Shown: positions 10,155 through 19,274 of the stretch, piece after piece
Position numbering within the stretch: position 1 is the stretch's first letter
Layout of the letters: the number at the start of each line of letters is the position of its first letter
Assembly: GCA_024235735.1 (NCBI GenBank)
Contig: JACKLU010000008.1
Coordinates: 62,001-126,000, forward strand
From: Burkholderiales bacterium
GTDB taxonomy: Bacteria > Pseudomonadota > Gammaproteobacteria > Burkholderiales > Nitrosomonadaceae
Length of the DNA stretch: 64,000 nucleotides
Reading direction: 5' to 3'
Made by a program: the position numbers and the translations under genes
Notes under the pieces: model-generated
Told to the model about the DNA's origin: nothing
The model's input: the letters and a program-made list of their open reading frames with translations, nothing else
The model's database searches: none

Positions 10155-10245
10155 AGGGTATCTCTAAAAATTCAACGTGTTAAAAAATGAGCCGGGAACA
10201 AAAATATTGACGCAACATCGGATAGCTATGTCATGCGTCATGGAT
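10155..10245. repeat. Partial copy of miniature repeat family C
   Basis: The sequence begins AGGGTATCTCTAAAAATTC, matching the terminal repeat of the full copies at 54402 and 62312, and shares an internal AACAAAAATATTGAC block with the 62312 copy. The right end is not found. The rest of the gap up to 10490 shows no gene. Confidence 0.55.
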
Positions 10246-10490
10246 TTTAGAAAAGCGCTTGAGAATATTTCTCGATCCAAATGTCTTACAATAATATGTC
10301 AGGCTGACCGATTCGATAATCGGAATAACAGGCCGGATTACATCCCTTTATCGCGTTAAAATGCCCGGTCTGCGAATAGGGTATAAAGTACCGCGGTCAA
10401 AACGAAATAGCGCGCATTGATTTTCACGATCATGACAATTTGCGAACCCTATCATCCAGCCAATTCTGGCGAACTTAATACTTACGGCGC

Positions 10491-12880
10491 ATGTTACGAT
10501 TTTAAAATTCTTCAAATATTGCTTCGCAATACTTTTCGGGTGCTGCCTGCTGCTCACGTTCCTGGCATGGCTGCTGATTCGCGGCAGCCTGCCGCAATAC
10601 GCCGGCGAGTCACGTTTATCCGGTCTCGGCGCATCCGTTACTGTTGAACGCGATGCGCTGGGCAGCGTGACGATCACCGGCCGCAACCGGATGGATGTCA
10701 CTCGCGCGCTCGGTTTTGTGCATGCGCAGGAACGTTTTTTTGAAATGGATCTGATGCGCCGCCAGGCGGCTGGCGAGCTGGCCGCCATTTTCGGCGAAGG
10801 TGCGCTGACGCTGGATATGGAATCGCGCCAATACCGTATGCGCGCCCGCGCCCGGCAGATTCTCGAACAACTGCCGGAAGATCAGCGGCAATTATTGACC
10901 GTTTACCGCACCGGGGTAAATGCCGGACTGCAAGCACTGACGGTGCGTCCTTATCCCTATCTGCTCACCCGCACGCAGCCCGTCGAATGGCTTGAGGAAG
11001 ATACATTGCTGGTAATTTTCTCGATGTTTGTCACACTCAACGAATCCAGCAGCCGGCGCGAACTGGGATTGTCGCTCCTGCGCGCGGAACTGCCGGACAC
11101 GCTGTTCCGCTTCTTAACCGCCAGCGGCGGGCCGTGGGACGCGCCGCTGGCTGGCGAACCGCTCGAGTGGCCACCGCTGCCGCCCGCCAGTGATTTTGAT
11201 CTCAGCACAAGAGACATACCGCTGCTTGCCGGCGTACCGATGTTTGAGGAATCGATGCCCGGCAGTAACAATTTTGCGGTTACCGGCGCTCTGGCCGCTT
11301 TTACGGATGGCGCGGCGCTGGTCGCCAACGACATGCATTTGACGCTGCGCGTGCCGAATCTGTGGTTCCGCACGCGGCTGATCACGCTTCCGAAAAATCA
11401 GCGCCTTGCCCGGCAAACCGATATCACCGGCATCACGCTGCCGGGTGTACCCGCCATGATCATCGGCTCCAACCGGCATATCGCCTGGAGTTTCACCAAC
11501 AGTTACGGCGATTTTTCCGACTGGGTGCGCGTCACGTTTGATCCGGATGACCGCTCGCGCTACCTTGGCGTATCCGGCTGGCAGTCGGTTCAGACATTTC
11601 CGGAAACCATTCATGTGCGCAATGCCCCCGCCAAGGTGATTACCGTGCGCGAAACCGAGTGGGGGCCGATCGCCGCACGCGATCACGATGGCGCGCCGCT
11701 GGCCATCGCCTGGACAGCGTTTCAGCCGGGCGGCGTTAACCTGAATCTGGTCGAACTGGAACATGCACAGACGGCTGATGAAGCCGCCGTTATTGCGCAG
11801 CAAACCGGCATGCCCGCGCAGAACTTTATCGTCGGCGATAAACAGGGCAATATTCTCTGGACAATCGCCGGACGTATTCCGTTGCGCTCAGACAATTTTG
11901 ACCCGCGGCTGCCCGCGGATTGGAGCGTACCCGGCGTCGGGTGGCTGGGTTGGCTTAACCCAACCGAATATCCGCTGATCCGCAATCCGGACAGCGGCCG
12001 TTTATGGACCGCGAACACGCGCACCGTAAATGCGGATACGTTACCCATCATCGGCGACGGCGGCTACGATCTCGGCGCACGCTCAAAACAGATTCGCGAC
12101 AATCTGTTTGCACTCGAACGATTCACCGCTGACGATTTATTCGCCATTCAACGCGATCATCGCGCCCTCTTTTTTATGCATTGGCATGCTTTATTGCTCG
12201 ACACACTGAACTATTCCGGACAAACCAGAATATCCAGACAACTGGAACAGGTGCTGAAACACTGGGATGGCCGCGCGGCGGCGGATTCAGTGGCTTACCG
12301 GATTGTGCGCGGCTTTCGTCATGAAGTCATCCGCGCCATTCTCACCGCACTAACCGTTGATGTCAGGCAAGCCCATCCGGCGTATCAGCTGCCACGGTTA
12401 AATCAGGCCGAGCATGCCGTCTGGCGGATACTGGAAAAACGCCCCGCGCACCTGCTGCCGGCGAACTACAACAACTGGGATGATTTTCTTTCACATTGCG
12501 TCACTCAGGCTATAGAAGCGCTGCAACAGCAACCCGGCGACATCACCGCGCGCACCTGGGGAGAAGACAACGCGGCGCATATCCGCCATCCGCTAAGCCG
12601 GCATCTGCCGAAATGGCTCGCGCACTATCTGGATATGCCAGCCGATCCGCTACCCGGCGATGTGCACATGCCGCGCATCCAGACGCCGGATTTCGGCGCA
12701 TCACAGCGCTCAGTCGTAGCGCCCGGCAGGGAAGAAGAAGGTTATTTCGACATGCCGGGCGGCCAGAGCGGCCACCCGCTATCACCCTATTACGGCAGCG
12801 GGCATACCGACTGGGTAGCGGACCGCCCGACGCCTTTCATGCCGGGCAGAACGGAACATGCGTTGACACTTATTCCGTGA
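10491..12880 (+). CDS. Penicillin acylase family Ntn-hydrolase (N-acyl amidohydrolase)
   Basis: Members are precursors that self-cleave in the periplasm into two chains, and the new N-terminal Ser attacks amide bonds (penicillin G, acyl-homoserine lactones and others). Here the cleavage site is GSNNFAV, with Ser 200 counted from the GTG at 10667. An N-terminal membrane or signal helix (FAILFGCCLLLTFLAWLLI) and the conserved VERDALGSVTITG strand precede that GTG, so the GTG cannot be the true start. From the ATG at 10491 the frame stops after MLRF. One extra T near 10501-10504 would give a continuous protein of about 796 residues. The gene is therefore either frameshifted at codon 5 or the consensus lacks a base. 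The substrate is unknown. It is monocistronic. Confidence 0.85.
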
Positions 12881-13133
12881 AACAATGACCGGACAAGGCT
12901 CGCACCGATCAAGGTCAAGGGAACGGCAATTGAAAAACAGCTTTATTAAACTTTTCATATCGAAAACGATCATACCCGCAACAACACAAGGGTTCAGATG
13001 TTACATGAAAGGATTCCCGCAGGAATTAAAGAATGGAACGTAAAGAACATCGAATTACACGGCAAAATAACAGATTTTTCCATTGAATACCGCAGCTCTG
13101 TTTTCCATATTCTCAAACCACGCGAGAAAAAAC

Positions 13134-13161
13134 TTGATTTCAGAATTATGCAGACTATAAT
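13134..13161 (+). promoter_or_regulatory. Sigma-70 promoter for ornithine decarboxylase
   Basis: TTGATT (13134-13139) and a perfect TATAAT (13156-13161) are separated by 16 bases. Transcription should start near 13168, giving a leader of about 117 nt before the decarboxylase ATG at 13285. Confidence 0.65.
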
Positions 13162-13197
13162 GCGGGCTATTTTATTTTGGCAACCACGAGGAATATT

Positions 13198-13263
13198 ATG
13201 ACTTCGATCAGTAAAACTTATTTATTCATTGAATTAACCAGCGTTCACATTCCTGTCACATAG
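13198..13263 (+). CDS. Possible 21-codon leader peptide ahead of ornithine decarboxylase
   Basis: A short ORF reads MTSISKTYLFIELTSVHIPVT and stops at 13263, 21 bases before the decarboxylase start. It lies wholly inside the leader transcribed from the promoter at 13134, with ACGAGGAAT upstream of its ATG as ribosome site. It could act in translational regulation, as leader peptides do for some polyamine genes, but nothing in the sequence proves it. Confidence 0.3.
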   Translation: MTSISKTYLFIELTSVHIPVT

Positions 13264-13284
13264 CTTTTTAAAAGGACTACTCGC

Positions 13285-14475
13285 ATGCTCGTACCGATCT
13301 CTTCCACCGCTTTTCAAGCGCCATCCGAATCCGAAATTCCCGACGTTCTGTTTGATACGCACCCGGAAACCAGTCTGGAATTCAGCCATGTTAAAGAAAA
13401 ATTGTTACATGGTTATGACAAACCGTTTTTGCTTGTCGACAGCAACATCATTCGCCAAAAGGCCCGTCGATTCATGACTGCCATGCCGCGCGTACGTCCG
13501 CATTATGCCGTCAAAGCCAATCCGGATCGCCGTGTGCTTAAAACGCTGATCGAAGAAGGCGCTGGCTTCGAAATCGCATCCATCGCAGAACTGGATATCC
13601 TGCTTGAACTGGGCGTGCCGGCTGCGGAAATTTTTTACAGCAATCCCATAAAGTCGCGCGCTTACCTCGAGTATGCCGCCGCCAAAGGTGTTGAGTGGTA
13701 TGTGCTTGACAGCGTTGAAGAGCTGCGCAAAATTGTCAGCGTAAAACCGGATGCCAAAATGTATTTGCGCATCGATACGCCCAATATCGGTAGCGACTGG
13801 CCGCTGGCGGGCAAATTCGGCACCCATCTGGCCGATATCAGCCGCATCATTGAAGAAGCTTCGAGGCTTGACGCAGATCTGGCCGGCGTCACCTTTCATG
13901 TCGGTTCCCAATGCCGCAATCCGCAAAACTGGCGTGTAGGCATCGAACGCGCCATCAAGGTTTTCAGCGATATGCGGGCAATAGGCCTGAATCCGCGTCT
14001 GCTCAATATAGGCGGCGGTTATCCGGTGCGCCACCTGAAACCCATTCCGTCTATCGAAGTCATTGCGGAAGTTATTAACGCCGCGATCACCAAGCTGCCT
14101 GAAGATGTACAGATTATTGCGGAACCTGGACGTTACCTCGTTTCTGACTCGGCTTATTTTGTCTGTCAGGTTGTTGGTACCGCAACACGCAACGGCAAGC
14201 GCTGGATGTATTGGGACGCCGGTATGTTTGGCGGCATCATCGAAGTCACGGAAGGGCTGGCGTATGAAATACTGGCCGATCGCAACGGAAATCAAGTACC
14301 ATGGTCTGTCGCGGGTCCGACCTGCGACTCAGTGGATATCCTGATGCACGATGTCATGCTGCCGGCTGATATTCAGGAAGGTGATCTGATCTATATTCCG
14401 AACACGGGCGCATACACAACCGCCTATGCCAGCAATTTCAACGGATTTCCATTGCCGGATGTCCACGTGATTTAG
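13285..14475 (+). CDS. Ornithine/lysine decarboxylase, fold-III PLP type
   Basis: This 396-residue enzyme of the eukaryotic-type (alanine-racemase fold) decarboxylase family should convert ornithine to putrescine with PLP. Visible landmarks are the PLP lysine in HYAVKANP (Lys77), the His in FHVGSQ, the phosphate-binding GGGYP (243-247), EPGRYLV (280-286), the catalytic Cys in GPTCDSVD (Cys347) and the C-terminal GAYTTAYASNFNGF. AAAGGA precedes the ATG. Substrate choice between ornithine, lysine and both is not settled by these motifs. A promoter and a possible leader peptide lie upstream. A hairpin separates it from convergent folA. Confidence 0.9.
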   Translation: MLVPISSTAFQAPSESEIPDVLFDTHPETSLEFSHVKEKLLHGYDKPFLLVDSNIIRQKARRFMTAMPRVRPHYAVKANPDRRVLKTLIEEGAGFEIASIAELDILLELGVPAAEIFYSNPIKSRAYLEYAAAKGVEWYVLDSVEELRKIVSVKPDAKMYLRIDTPNIGSDWPLAGKFGTHLADISRIIEEASRLDADLAGVTFHVGSQCRNPQNWRVGIERAIKVFSDMRAIGLNPRLLNIGGGYPVRHLKPIPSIEVIAEVINAAITKLPEDVQIIAEPGRYLVSDSAYFVCQVVGTATRNGKRWMYWDAGMFGGIIEVTEGLAYEILADRNGNQVPWSVAGPTCDSVDILMHDVMLPADIQEGDLIYIPNTGAYTTAYASNFNGFPLPDVHVI

Positions 14476-14494
14476 GCATTAATCAAGTATTTGT

Positions 14495-14527
14495 CAAACG
14501 GATCAAACGCAATGTCTGATCCGTTTG
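14495..14527. terminator. Inverted repeat between convergent genes, probable bidirectional terminator
   Basis: A perfect 11-bp stem CAAACGGATCA / TGATCCGTTTG has an 11-base loop and sits between the decarboxylase stop and the folA stop. There is no T run on either side, so it may be a weak or Rho-assisted terminator. Confidence 0.5.
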
Positions 14528-14537
14528 TCAGCCTGAT

Positions 14538-15068
14538 TCATAACTGATTTAATTCTTCACCAGTCTGCTTTCGATCAAGAACAACAAAGTGATACTCCAG
14601 CGGCATGCCCGCTTTTCCATCCGACACATGCCGCTCGCGCGACGCTTCGATCCAGTCACTGCGGTCAAACGCCGGAAAAAAAGTATCACCTTCAAAATCC
14701 AGCTGTATTTCCGTCAGATACAAGCGTTGCGCTAGCCCGAGCGTTTGTTCGTATAACCGCGCACCACCGATGATGAACAACGCGCCATCCTGTCCGCCGC
14801 TCCGGTGTAACGCTTCCTCCAGCGTATGCACAACAATGGCGTCCGGCGCGTGAAAATCCAACTGACGGGTTACAATCACATTGACACGCCCCGGTAATAC
14901 GCGCCCTATGGACGCATAGGTCTTGCGCCCCATGATGATGGTATGCCCCATGGTCAATGCCTTGAAATGCCTCAAATCCTCAGGCAAATGCCACGGCAGT
15001 GCATTGCGCTTGCCGATCACGCCGTTGCGGGCTACAGCCGCCAGAATTGATAAATGCACCGGTTTCAT
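14538..15068 (-). CDS. folA: Dihydrofolate reductase
   Basis: FolA reduces dihydrofolate to tetrahydrofolate with NADPH, regenerating the cofactor oxidised by thymidylate synthase. The 176-residue protein shows the family landmarks: ILAAVARNGVIGKRNALPWHLPEDL near the N-terminus (substrate and Met20 loop), the NADPH-binding GHTIIMGRKTYASIG, and FIIGGARLYEQTL. Its ATG overlaps the thyA stop by 4 bases (15065-15068), so the two are translationally coupled in a thyA-folA operon. Confidence 0.97.
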   Translation of the reverse strand: MKPVHLSILAAVARNGVIGKRNALPWHLPEDLRHFKALTMGHTIIMGRKTYASIGRVLPGRVNVIVTRQLDFHAPDAIVVHTLEEALHRSGGQDGALFIIGGARLYEQTLGLAQRLYLTEIQLDFEGDTFFPAFDRSDWIEASRERHVSDGKAGMPLEYHFVVLDRKQTGEELNQL

Positions 15069-15859
15069 ACGGCCACCGGCGCGGCAATCGCCGGATAGGG
15101 ATGATAGTTATTCAAAGTAAAATCTTCATAGATAAACTCGAATATATCTGAAATCGCCGGATTAAGCTGCATTGTCGGTAGCTGTCGTGGTTCACGGCTT
15201 AATTGCTCCCGGGCTTGTTCCAGATGATTCAGATACAGGTGCGCATCCCCGAAAGTATGGACAAACTCACCGGCCTCCAGACGGCAGGCCTGTGCGATCA
15301 TCATGGTCAGCAAGGCATAAGAGGCGATATTAAACGGCACGCCCAGGAAAATATCGGCGCTTCTTTGATACAGCTGGCAGGACAACTTGCCTTCTGACAC
15401 ATAGAACTGAAACAAAACATGACAGGGTTGCAGTTTCATTTTATCCAGTTCACCGACATTCCAGGCGGACACGATCATGCGCCTGGAATCCGGCGTGCTT
15501 TTTATCTGTTCAATCACCTGCCTGATCTGATCGATGGCCTGCCCGTCCGGGGTCGGCCAGGCGCGCCATTGATGGCCATAAACCGGCCCCAGATCGCCAT
15601 GCTCATCCGCCCATTCATCCCAGATCGAAACGCCATTTGCTTTTAAATAGCGGATATTGGTATCGCCGCGCAGAAACCACAGCAATTCATGGATGATCGA
15701 TTTCAAATGGCATTTCTTGGTTGTGACCAGCGGAAAACCATCGACCAGATTAAAACGCATCTGATAGCCAAAAACAGAGAGCGTACCCGTTCCCGTGCGG
15801 TCTGATTTTTTGCAGCCATGTGTCAGAACATGGCGCATTAATTGAAGGTATTGTTGCAT
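15065..15859 (-). CDS. thyA: Thymidylate synthase
   Basis: ThyA methylates dUMP to dTMP using methylenetetrahydrofolate. The 264-residue length equals that of E. coli ThyA. Family landmarks include KKSDRTGTGTLSVFG, the active-site Cys in LQPCHVLFQFYV, the dUMP-binding QRSADIFLGVPFNIASYALL and the C-terminal YHPYPAIAAPVAV ending. It is the first gene of the thyA-folA operon. Confidence 0.98.
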   Translation of the reverse strand: MQQYLQLMRHVLTHGCKKSDRTGTGTLSVFGYQMRFNLVDGFPLVTTKKCHLKSIIHELLWFLRGDTNIRYLKANGVSIWDEWADEHGDLGPVYGHQWRAWPTPDGQAIDQIRQVIEQIKSTPDSRRMIVSAWNVGELDKMKLQPCHVLFQFYVSEGKLSCQLYQRSADIFLGVPFNIASYALLTMMIAQACRLEAGEFVHTFGDAHLYLNHLEQAREQLSREPRQLPTMQLNPAISDIFEFIYEDFTLNNYHPYPAIAAPVAV

Positions 15860-16184
15860 GCGCTACTCAGTATATTTTTCAAAAAATGGCCACCAACCAG
15901 TCAACCGCAAAACCGAACGATGAAAACCGACAAATGCACTACATGACCACGCTAACCGTAATATAATATCAGCTTTTATTATGCGAATCAGGCCGCCCGC
16001 CCGGCTCGAACGACTCAAAAGGCTTGAGATGCGCGATCTCCATCTGTCTGTAGGATTTTCTAACAGGACAGCGCTAACAGCACACACTGAATTATCACGA
16101 TCAAGAACAATGACAATGCCTGACGCACTGTGATGCAACCATACGCGCCCTTCAAGCTCCCATATTCAACAGGAAAAGCAATCA
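15860..16184. other. Divergent intergenic region between thyA and the M17 peptidase
   Basis: The 325 bases must contain the thyA promoter (minus) and the peptidase promoter (plus). A 91-codon minus frame here lacks a ribosome site and is not a credible gene. I see no repeat or RNA. Confidence 0.4.
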
Positions 16185-17645
16185 ATGCTGGCTACACTTA
16201 CCCAGAATTCTTCTTCATTTGACGCGACCACTCACGTTAACGCAAGCCATATACTCGTTGTACTTCCAAAACAGGAAAAATTGCCCCAGAAAAACCCGCT
16301 TCCCGGAGAAGACGCGCTAATCAAAACATTGAAGAGACGCAGCCTGTCGCTGGAAAAAATCAGTGACACGCCCGTCAGCGCCAATCTTGAGAATGGCGCA
16401 TTATGCACATGGGTGATGGTTGATAGCCATAAATCCGTGTTTGATCAACACACTGTCGTGCGCAAAGCAATCCAACACCTGCTTTCGGAAAACCCCACGG
16501 AAATACATTTGGCTGTTTTCGGCAATAATAATCAGAAACGCCTGTTTGCCGAGGCGGCTGTTTACATTGCGTGGGTTAACGGCGCCGCTTTGCCCGTTCG
16601 CAAGCAGAAACCCGAAAGAACCCCGTTGGAGCATATCCACTTGCATGGTTATCACAGTGATGACAACTTCACACCCCAACGCGCTATCGCCGAAGGCAAT
16701 CTGCTAGCGCGCGGCCTGACGGCATTACCACCTAACGAATTGACACCGGCGACCTATCGCGAGCAAATCCAGAAATTGTCAAGCAATGAAGGATGGGTTT
16801 ATCAGGAATATCCATTGAGCAAACTCCGGCAAATGGGCGCGGGTGCTTTTGTGGCGGTTGCCCAGGGCAGCGGCACCGACGATGCTGCAATTGTTCACCT
16901 GCATTACTCCGGCAAACAGAAAGCATCCCGGCATATCGCGCTTGTCGGGAAAGGAATCTGCTTTGATACCGGCGGACACAATTTAAAACCGGCGCGCTAC
17001 ATGCAAGGCATGCATGAAGACATGAACGGATCAGCCGTGGCATTGGGCATTCTGCTGGCGATAACGCGCGCCGGATTACCCATAGAAATCGACTGCTGGC
17101 TGGCCATTGCACAAAACCATATCAGCCCACAAGCTTACAAACAAAATGACGTGATCACCGCGCTGAATGGATTGACCATAGAAATTGTGCATACCGATGC
17201 GGAAGGACGCATGGTGCTGGCGGACACCTTGACACTCGCGGAAAAACAAAAACCCGACATTATTATCGATTTCGCAACCTTGACCGGCAGTATGCATACT
17301 GCACTGGGCTCGAGATATTGCGGCATTTTCGCCAACCAGGAGAGTCTGGCCCAGAAGGCCGTCAATGCAGGTAAAAAAAGTGGTGAGCGCGTATGCGTTT
17401 TTCCTATGGACCCGGATTATGACGAAAGTCTGGAAAGCAAAATTGCGGATCTCAAGCAGTGCACGATCGGCGGCGATTTTGATCACATTCTTGCTGCCCG
17501 CTTTTTAAACCGATTTGTTCAAGATACACCATGGATACATATGGACCTTTCAGCCAGTAACCACGAGGATGGACTGGGCGCAGTCGGCAGTGAGGTTACC
17601 GGCTTTGGCGTCAACTGGGCGATTGAACTGCTTGCCCAGTTATAA
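16185..17645 (+). CDS. M17 leucyl aminopeptidase family metallopeptidase
   Basis: The 486-residue protein has the two-metal M17 catalytic domain in its C-terminal half. Landmarks are KGICFDTGGHNLKP (metal-binding Asp and catalytic Lys region), MHEDMNGSA and the signature HTDAEGRMVLAD (consensus NTDAEGRL). The N-terminal 150 residues are divergent, as usual. It should release N-terminal residues from peptides in the cytoplasm. The first residue of the signature is His rather than Asn, and it is less like PepA than like shorter M17 relatives, so I give no gene symbol. AGGAAAAGC precedes the ATG. The gene appears monocistronic. Confidence 0.9.
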   Translation: MLATLTQNSSSFDATTHVNASHILVVLPKQEKLPQKNPLPGEDALIKTLKRRSLSLEKISDTPVSANLENGALCTWVMVDSHKSVFDQHTVVRKAIQHLLSENPTEIHLAVFGNNNQKRLFAEAAVYIAWVNGAALPVRKQKPERTPLEHIHLHGYHSDDNFTPQRAIAEGNLLARGLTALPPNELTPATYREQIQKLSSNEGWVYQEYPLSKLRQMGAGAFVAVAQGSGTDDAAIVHLHYSGKQKASRHIALVGKGICFDTGGHNLKPARYMQGMHEDMNGSAVALGILLAITRAGLPIEIDCWLAIAQNHISPQAYKQNDVITALNGLTIEIVHTDAEGRMVLADTLTLAEKQKPDIIIDFATLTGSMHTALGSRYCGIFANQESLAQKAVNAGKKSGERVCVFPMDPDYDESLESKIADLKQCTIGGDFDHILAARFLNRFVQDTPWIHMDLSASNHEDGLGAVGSEVTGFGVNWAIELLAQL

Positions 17646-17667
17646 TCACAAAACCGGAATACGCGTT

Positions 17668-17694
17668 AGGGTGTCTCTAAAAAGTTAGATTTTT
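17668..17694. repeat. End fragment of repeat family C at the HD-GYP stop codon
   Basis: The sequence AGGGTGTCTCTAAAAAG matches the terminal repeat of family C (full copies at 54402 and 62312). It overlaps the stop codon (17685-17687) of the minus-strand HD-GYP gene, so the repeat supplies the end of that reading frame. Confidence 0.55.
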
Positions 17695-18875
17695 CCTGGA
17701 TCAAGCCCCCATTGCGCTGGGCTCTCCACACTCACAATGCTGTCCTCTGATTTTGATATATCAATTATTTCCACAGGAATATGCCCATTCGTGCGCGCAG
17801 AAAAAAAGATTTTAACCACCGGCATCAGGAGGCTTTTCTCAGACTGCTCGATAACCACGCCCAAACGTTCTGATTTAAGTTTTAGCAATGTCCCAACGGG
17901 ATAAATACCAATCGTTTTAACGAACGCACGAAAAACAGTTTCATCAAAATGGCCATTCCTCCACGAAGCCATTTTTCTTATGGCTTCAGCCGGTTCCCAG
18001 CCTTTTTTATAGCACCGATCTGAAGTGAGGGCGTCATACACATCACAAACAGCTCCCATGCGTGCATGCAATGTCAACGTATCAGCCGAGAGTCTTTCCG
18101 GATAACCTTTTCCATCCATGCGCTCATGATGGTGTAAACACACATCGAGTGCCGGCGCATCAACCTGATAAACGGCTTGCAGAATTTCCCAGCCTCTGCG
18201 AGGATGATTTTTGACAATATCAAATTCTTCGTCTGTCAGCTTATCCGGCTTGTTCAAGATTTCATGCGGCACGGCCATCTTGCCGATGTCATGCAGCAGC
18301 CCGGCAACACCAACCTGTTTTAATTCTTCTCCGCGCAATCCGAGCTGTTTGCCAAGCGCCACCATCAGCACGCATACCGCCACGGAATGCAGATAAGTAT
18401 ATTCATCGGCGGTTTTTAGCCGTATCAGGCTCATCAAGGCATTTGAATTCCGCTCCATGGACAAGTGGATTTCATCCACCAGGGTAAGTGCTTCTTTCAC
18501 TTGAACCGACTTACCCATACGTACATCATTGAACATCGAGACGACCACAGCTTTGGTTTTAGCATGCACTTTCCTGGCCGCGACCAATTCATTGGCCAGT
18601 GCTACTTTTTCAATTTTTTGTTCCACCGGCAACGGCTGAACGGATTCCGGGATCACCGGCTTATCGGTTTCCCCGGTATTCCCGTGCTGCACATCCAGCC
18701 CTTTGGATGTATCAATCCATAATTCTTTCAAACCGCAGCCCTGCAATTTTTCCAGTTCCGCTTGCTCGGTGAGCAGGAAAGCGTTCTTCCAAAATGGATG
18801 ATCCATCCAATTGTCACTTACCTTATGGATGTACATACCTAAACGCACTTCACCAATCGAGATCTTTTTTATCAT
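17685..18875 (-). CDS. HD-GYP c-di-GMP phosphodiesterase with DUF3391
   Basis: The 396-residue protein has an N-terminal DUF3391 domain (about 3-60) and a complete HD-GYP domain (about 140-320). Metal-binding and signature residues are all present: LHS (162-164), LLHDIGK (193-199), KNH, HHHERMDGKGYPE (248-260) and VCDVYDALT. It is predicted to hydrolyse c-di-GMP. The domain order matches the degenerate protein at 5204, so the two are paralogues and this one is the active type. No signal peptide or membrane segment is present. The gene stands alone and its last codon lies in a mobile-repeat remnant. Confidence 0.93.
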   Translation of the reverse strand: MIKKISIGEVRLGMYIHKVSDNWMDHPFWKNAFLLTEQAELEKLQGCGLKELWIDTSKGLDVQHGNTGETDKPVIPESVQPLPVEQKIEKVALANELVAARKVHAKTKAVVVSMFNDVRMGKSVQVKEALTLVDEIHLSMERNSNALMSLIRLKTADEYTYLHSVAVCVLMVALGKQLGLRGEELKQVGVAGLLHDIGKMAVPHEILNKPDKLTDEEFDIVKNHPRRGWEILQAVYQVDAPALDVCLHHHERMDGKGYPERLSADTLTLHARMGAVCDVYDALTSDRCYKKGWEPAEAIRKMASWRNGHFDETVFRAFVKTIGIYPVGTLLKLKSERLGVVIEQSEKSLLMPVVKIFFSARTNGHIPVEIIDISKSEDSIVSVESPAQWGLDPGKI

Positions 18876-19010
18876 TAACTCAGAAAATCCTTCGCGAAAT
18901 TAGATTTCAGTGGCGAGACTGAAGGTGAATGGTACAATCATACTCAACACAACGGCGTATTCAAAAATACGCCGTTCGACTTATTGTCGGATCGTGGCGA
19001 GGAAACTTTA
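18876..19010. other. Intergenic spacer, HD-GYP promoter side
   Basis: This spacer lies between the divergent HD-GYP and acs genes, left of the miniature element at 19011. No individual operator was recognised. Confidence 0.3.
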
Positions 19011-19171
19011 GGAGGCTGTCCGAGAATAGCGATCGTAGCGAGGGCGAGGCTGGTTGAGCGGGATTTTTCGATCATTTGAGGCGAATAGTCATTCTATTCA
19101 ACGAAAAGGATCGAAAAATCCAGCCAGCCAGAATCGTCCGCAGTAGATCAGTCTATTCTCGGACAGCCTCC
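19011..19171. mobile_element. Miniature inverted-repeat element, family B (161 bp)
   Basis: Perfect 19-bp terminal inverted repeats GGAGGCTGTCCGAGAATAG / CTATTCTCGGACAGCCTCC bound a 161-bp non-coding element. A second internal pair (GGATTTTTCGATC and GATCGAAAAATCC) means most of it can fold into a long hairpin. A fragment of the right end recurs at 48152-48181, and a degraded end at about 23853. It carries no transposase, so it would depend on an unseen IS. It sits upstream of acs. Confidence 0.85.
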
Positions 19172-19274
19172 TGGGGATCCCTTTCAAGAAACTGTAGTAT
19201 TTTATCAAGCTATCTCAAACGCGAAACAGAGCAAAAAAAGACTGTAAATTTGCGATTTACTGGAGTAGTCAACT

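Noticed and set aside
9958..10167. 69-codon plus frame with Asp-Ser repeats
   Set aside because: It is only the other-strand reading of the GCGATA tract.
12998..13201. 67-codon frame upstream of the decarboxylase
   Set aside because: The consensus promoter at 13134-13161 lies inside it, so the transcript would not include its start. It has no recognisable features.
13405..14295. 296-codon minus frame opposite the ornithine decarboxylase
   Set aside because: It is antisense to a well-conserved enzyme gene, with no start signal or recognisable family.
14495..14527. Perfect palindrome considered as an operator
   Set aside because: It lies between two convergent gene ends, where a terminator is the simpler explanation.
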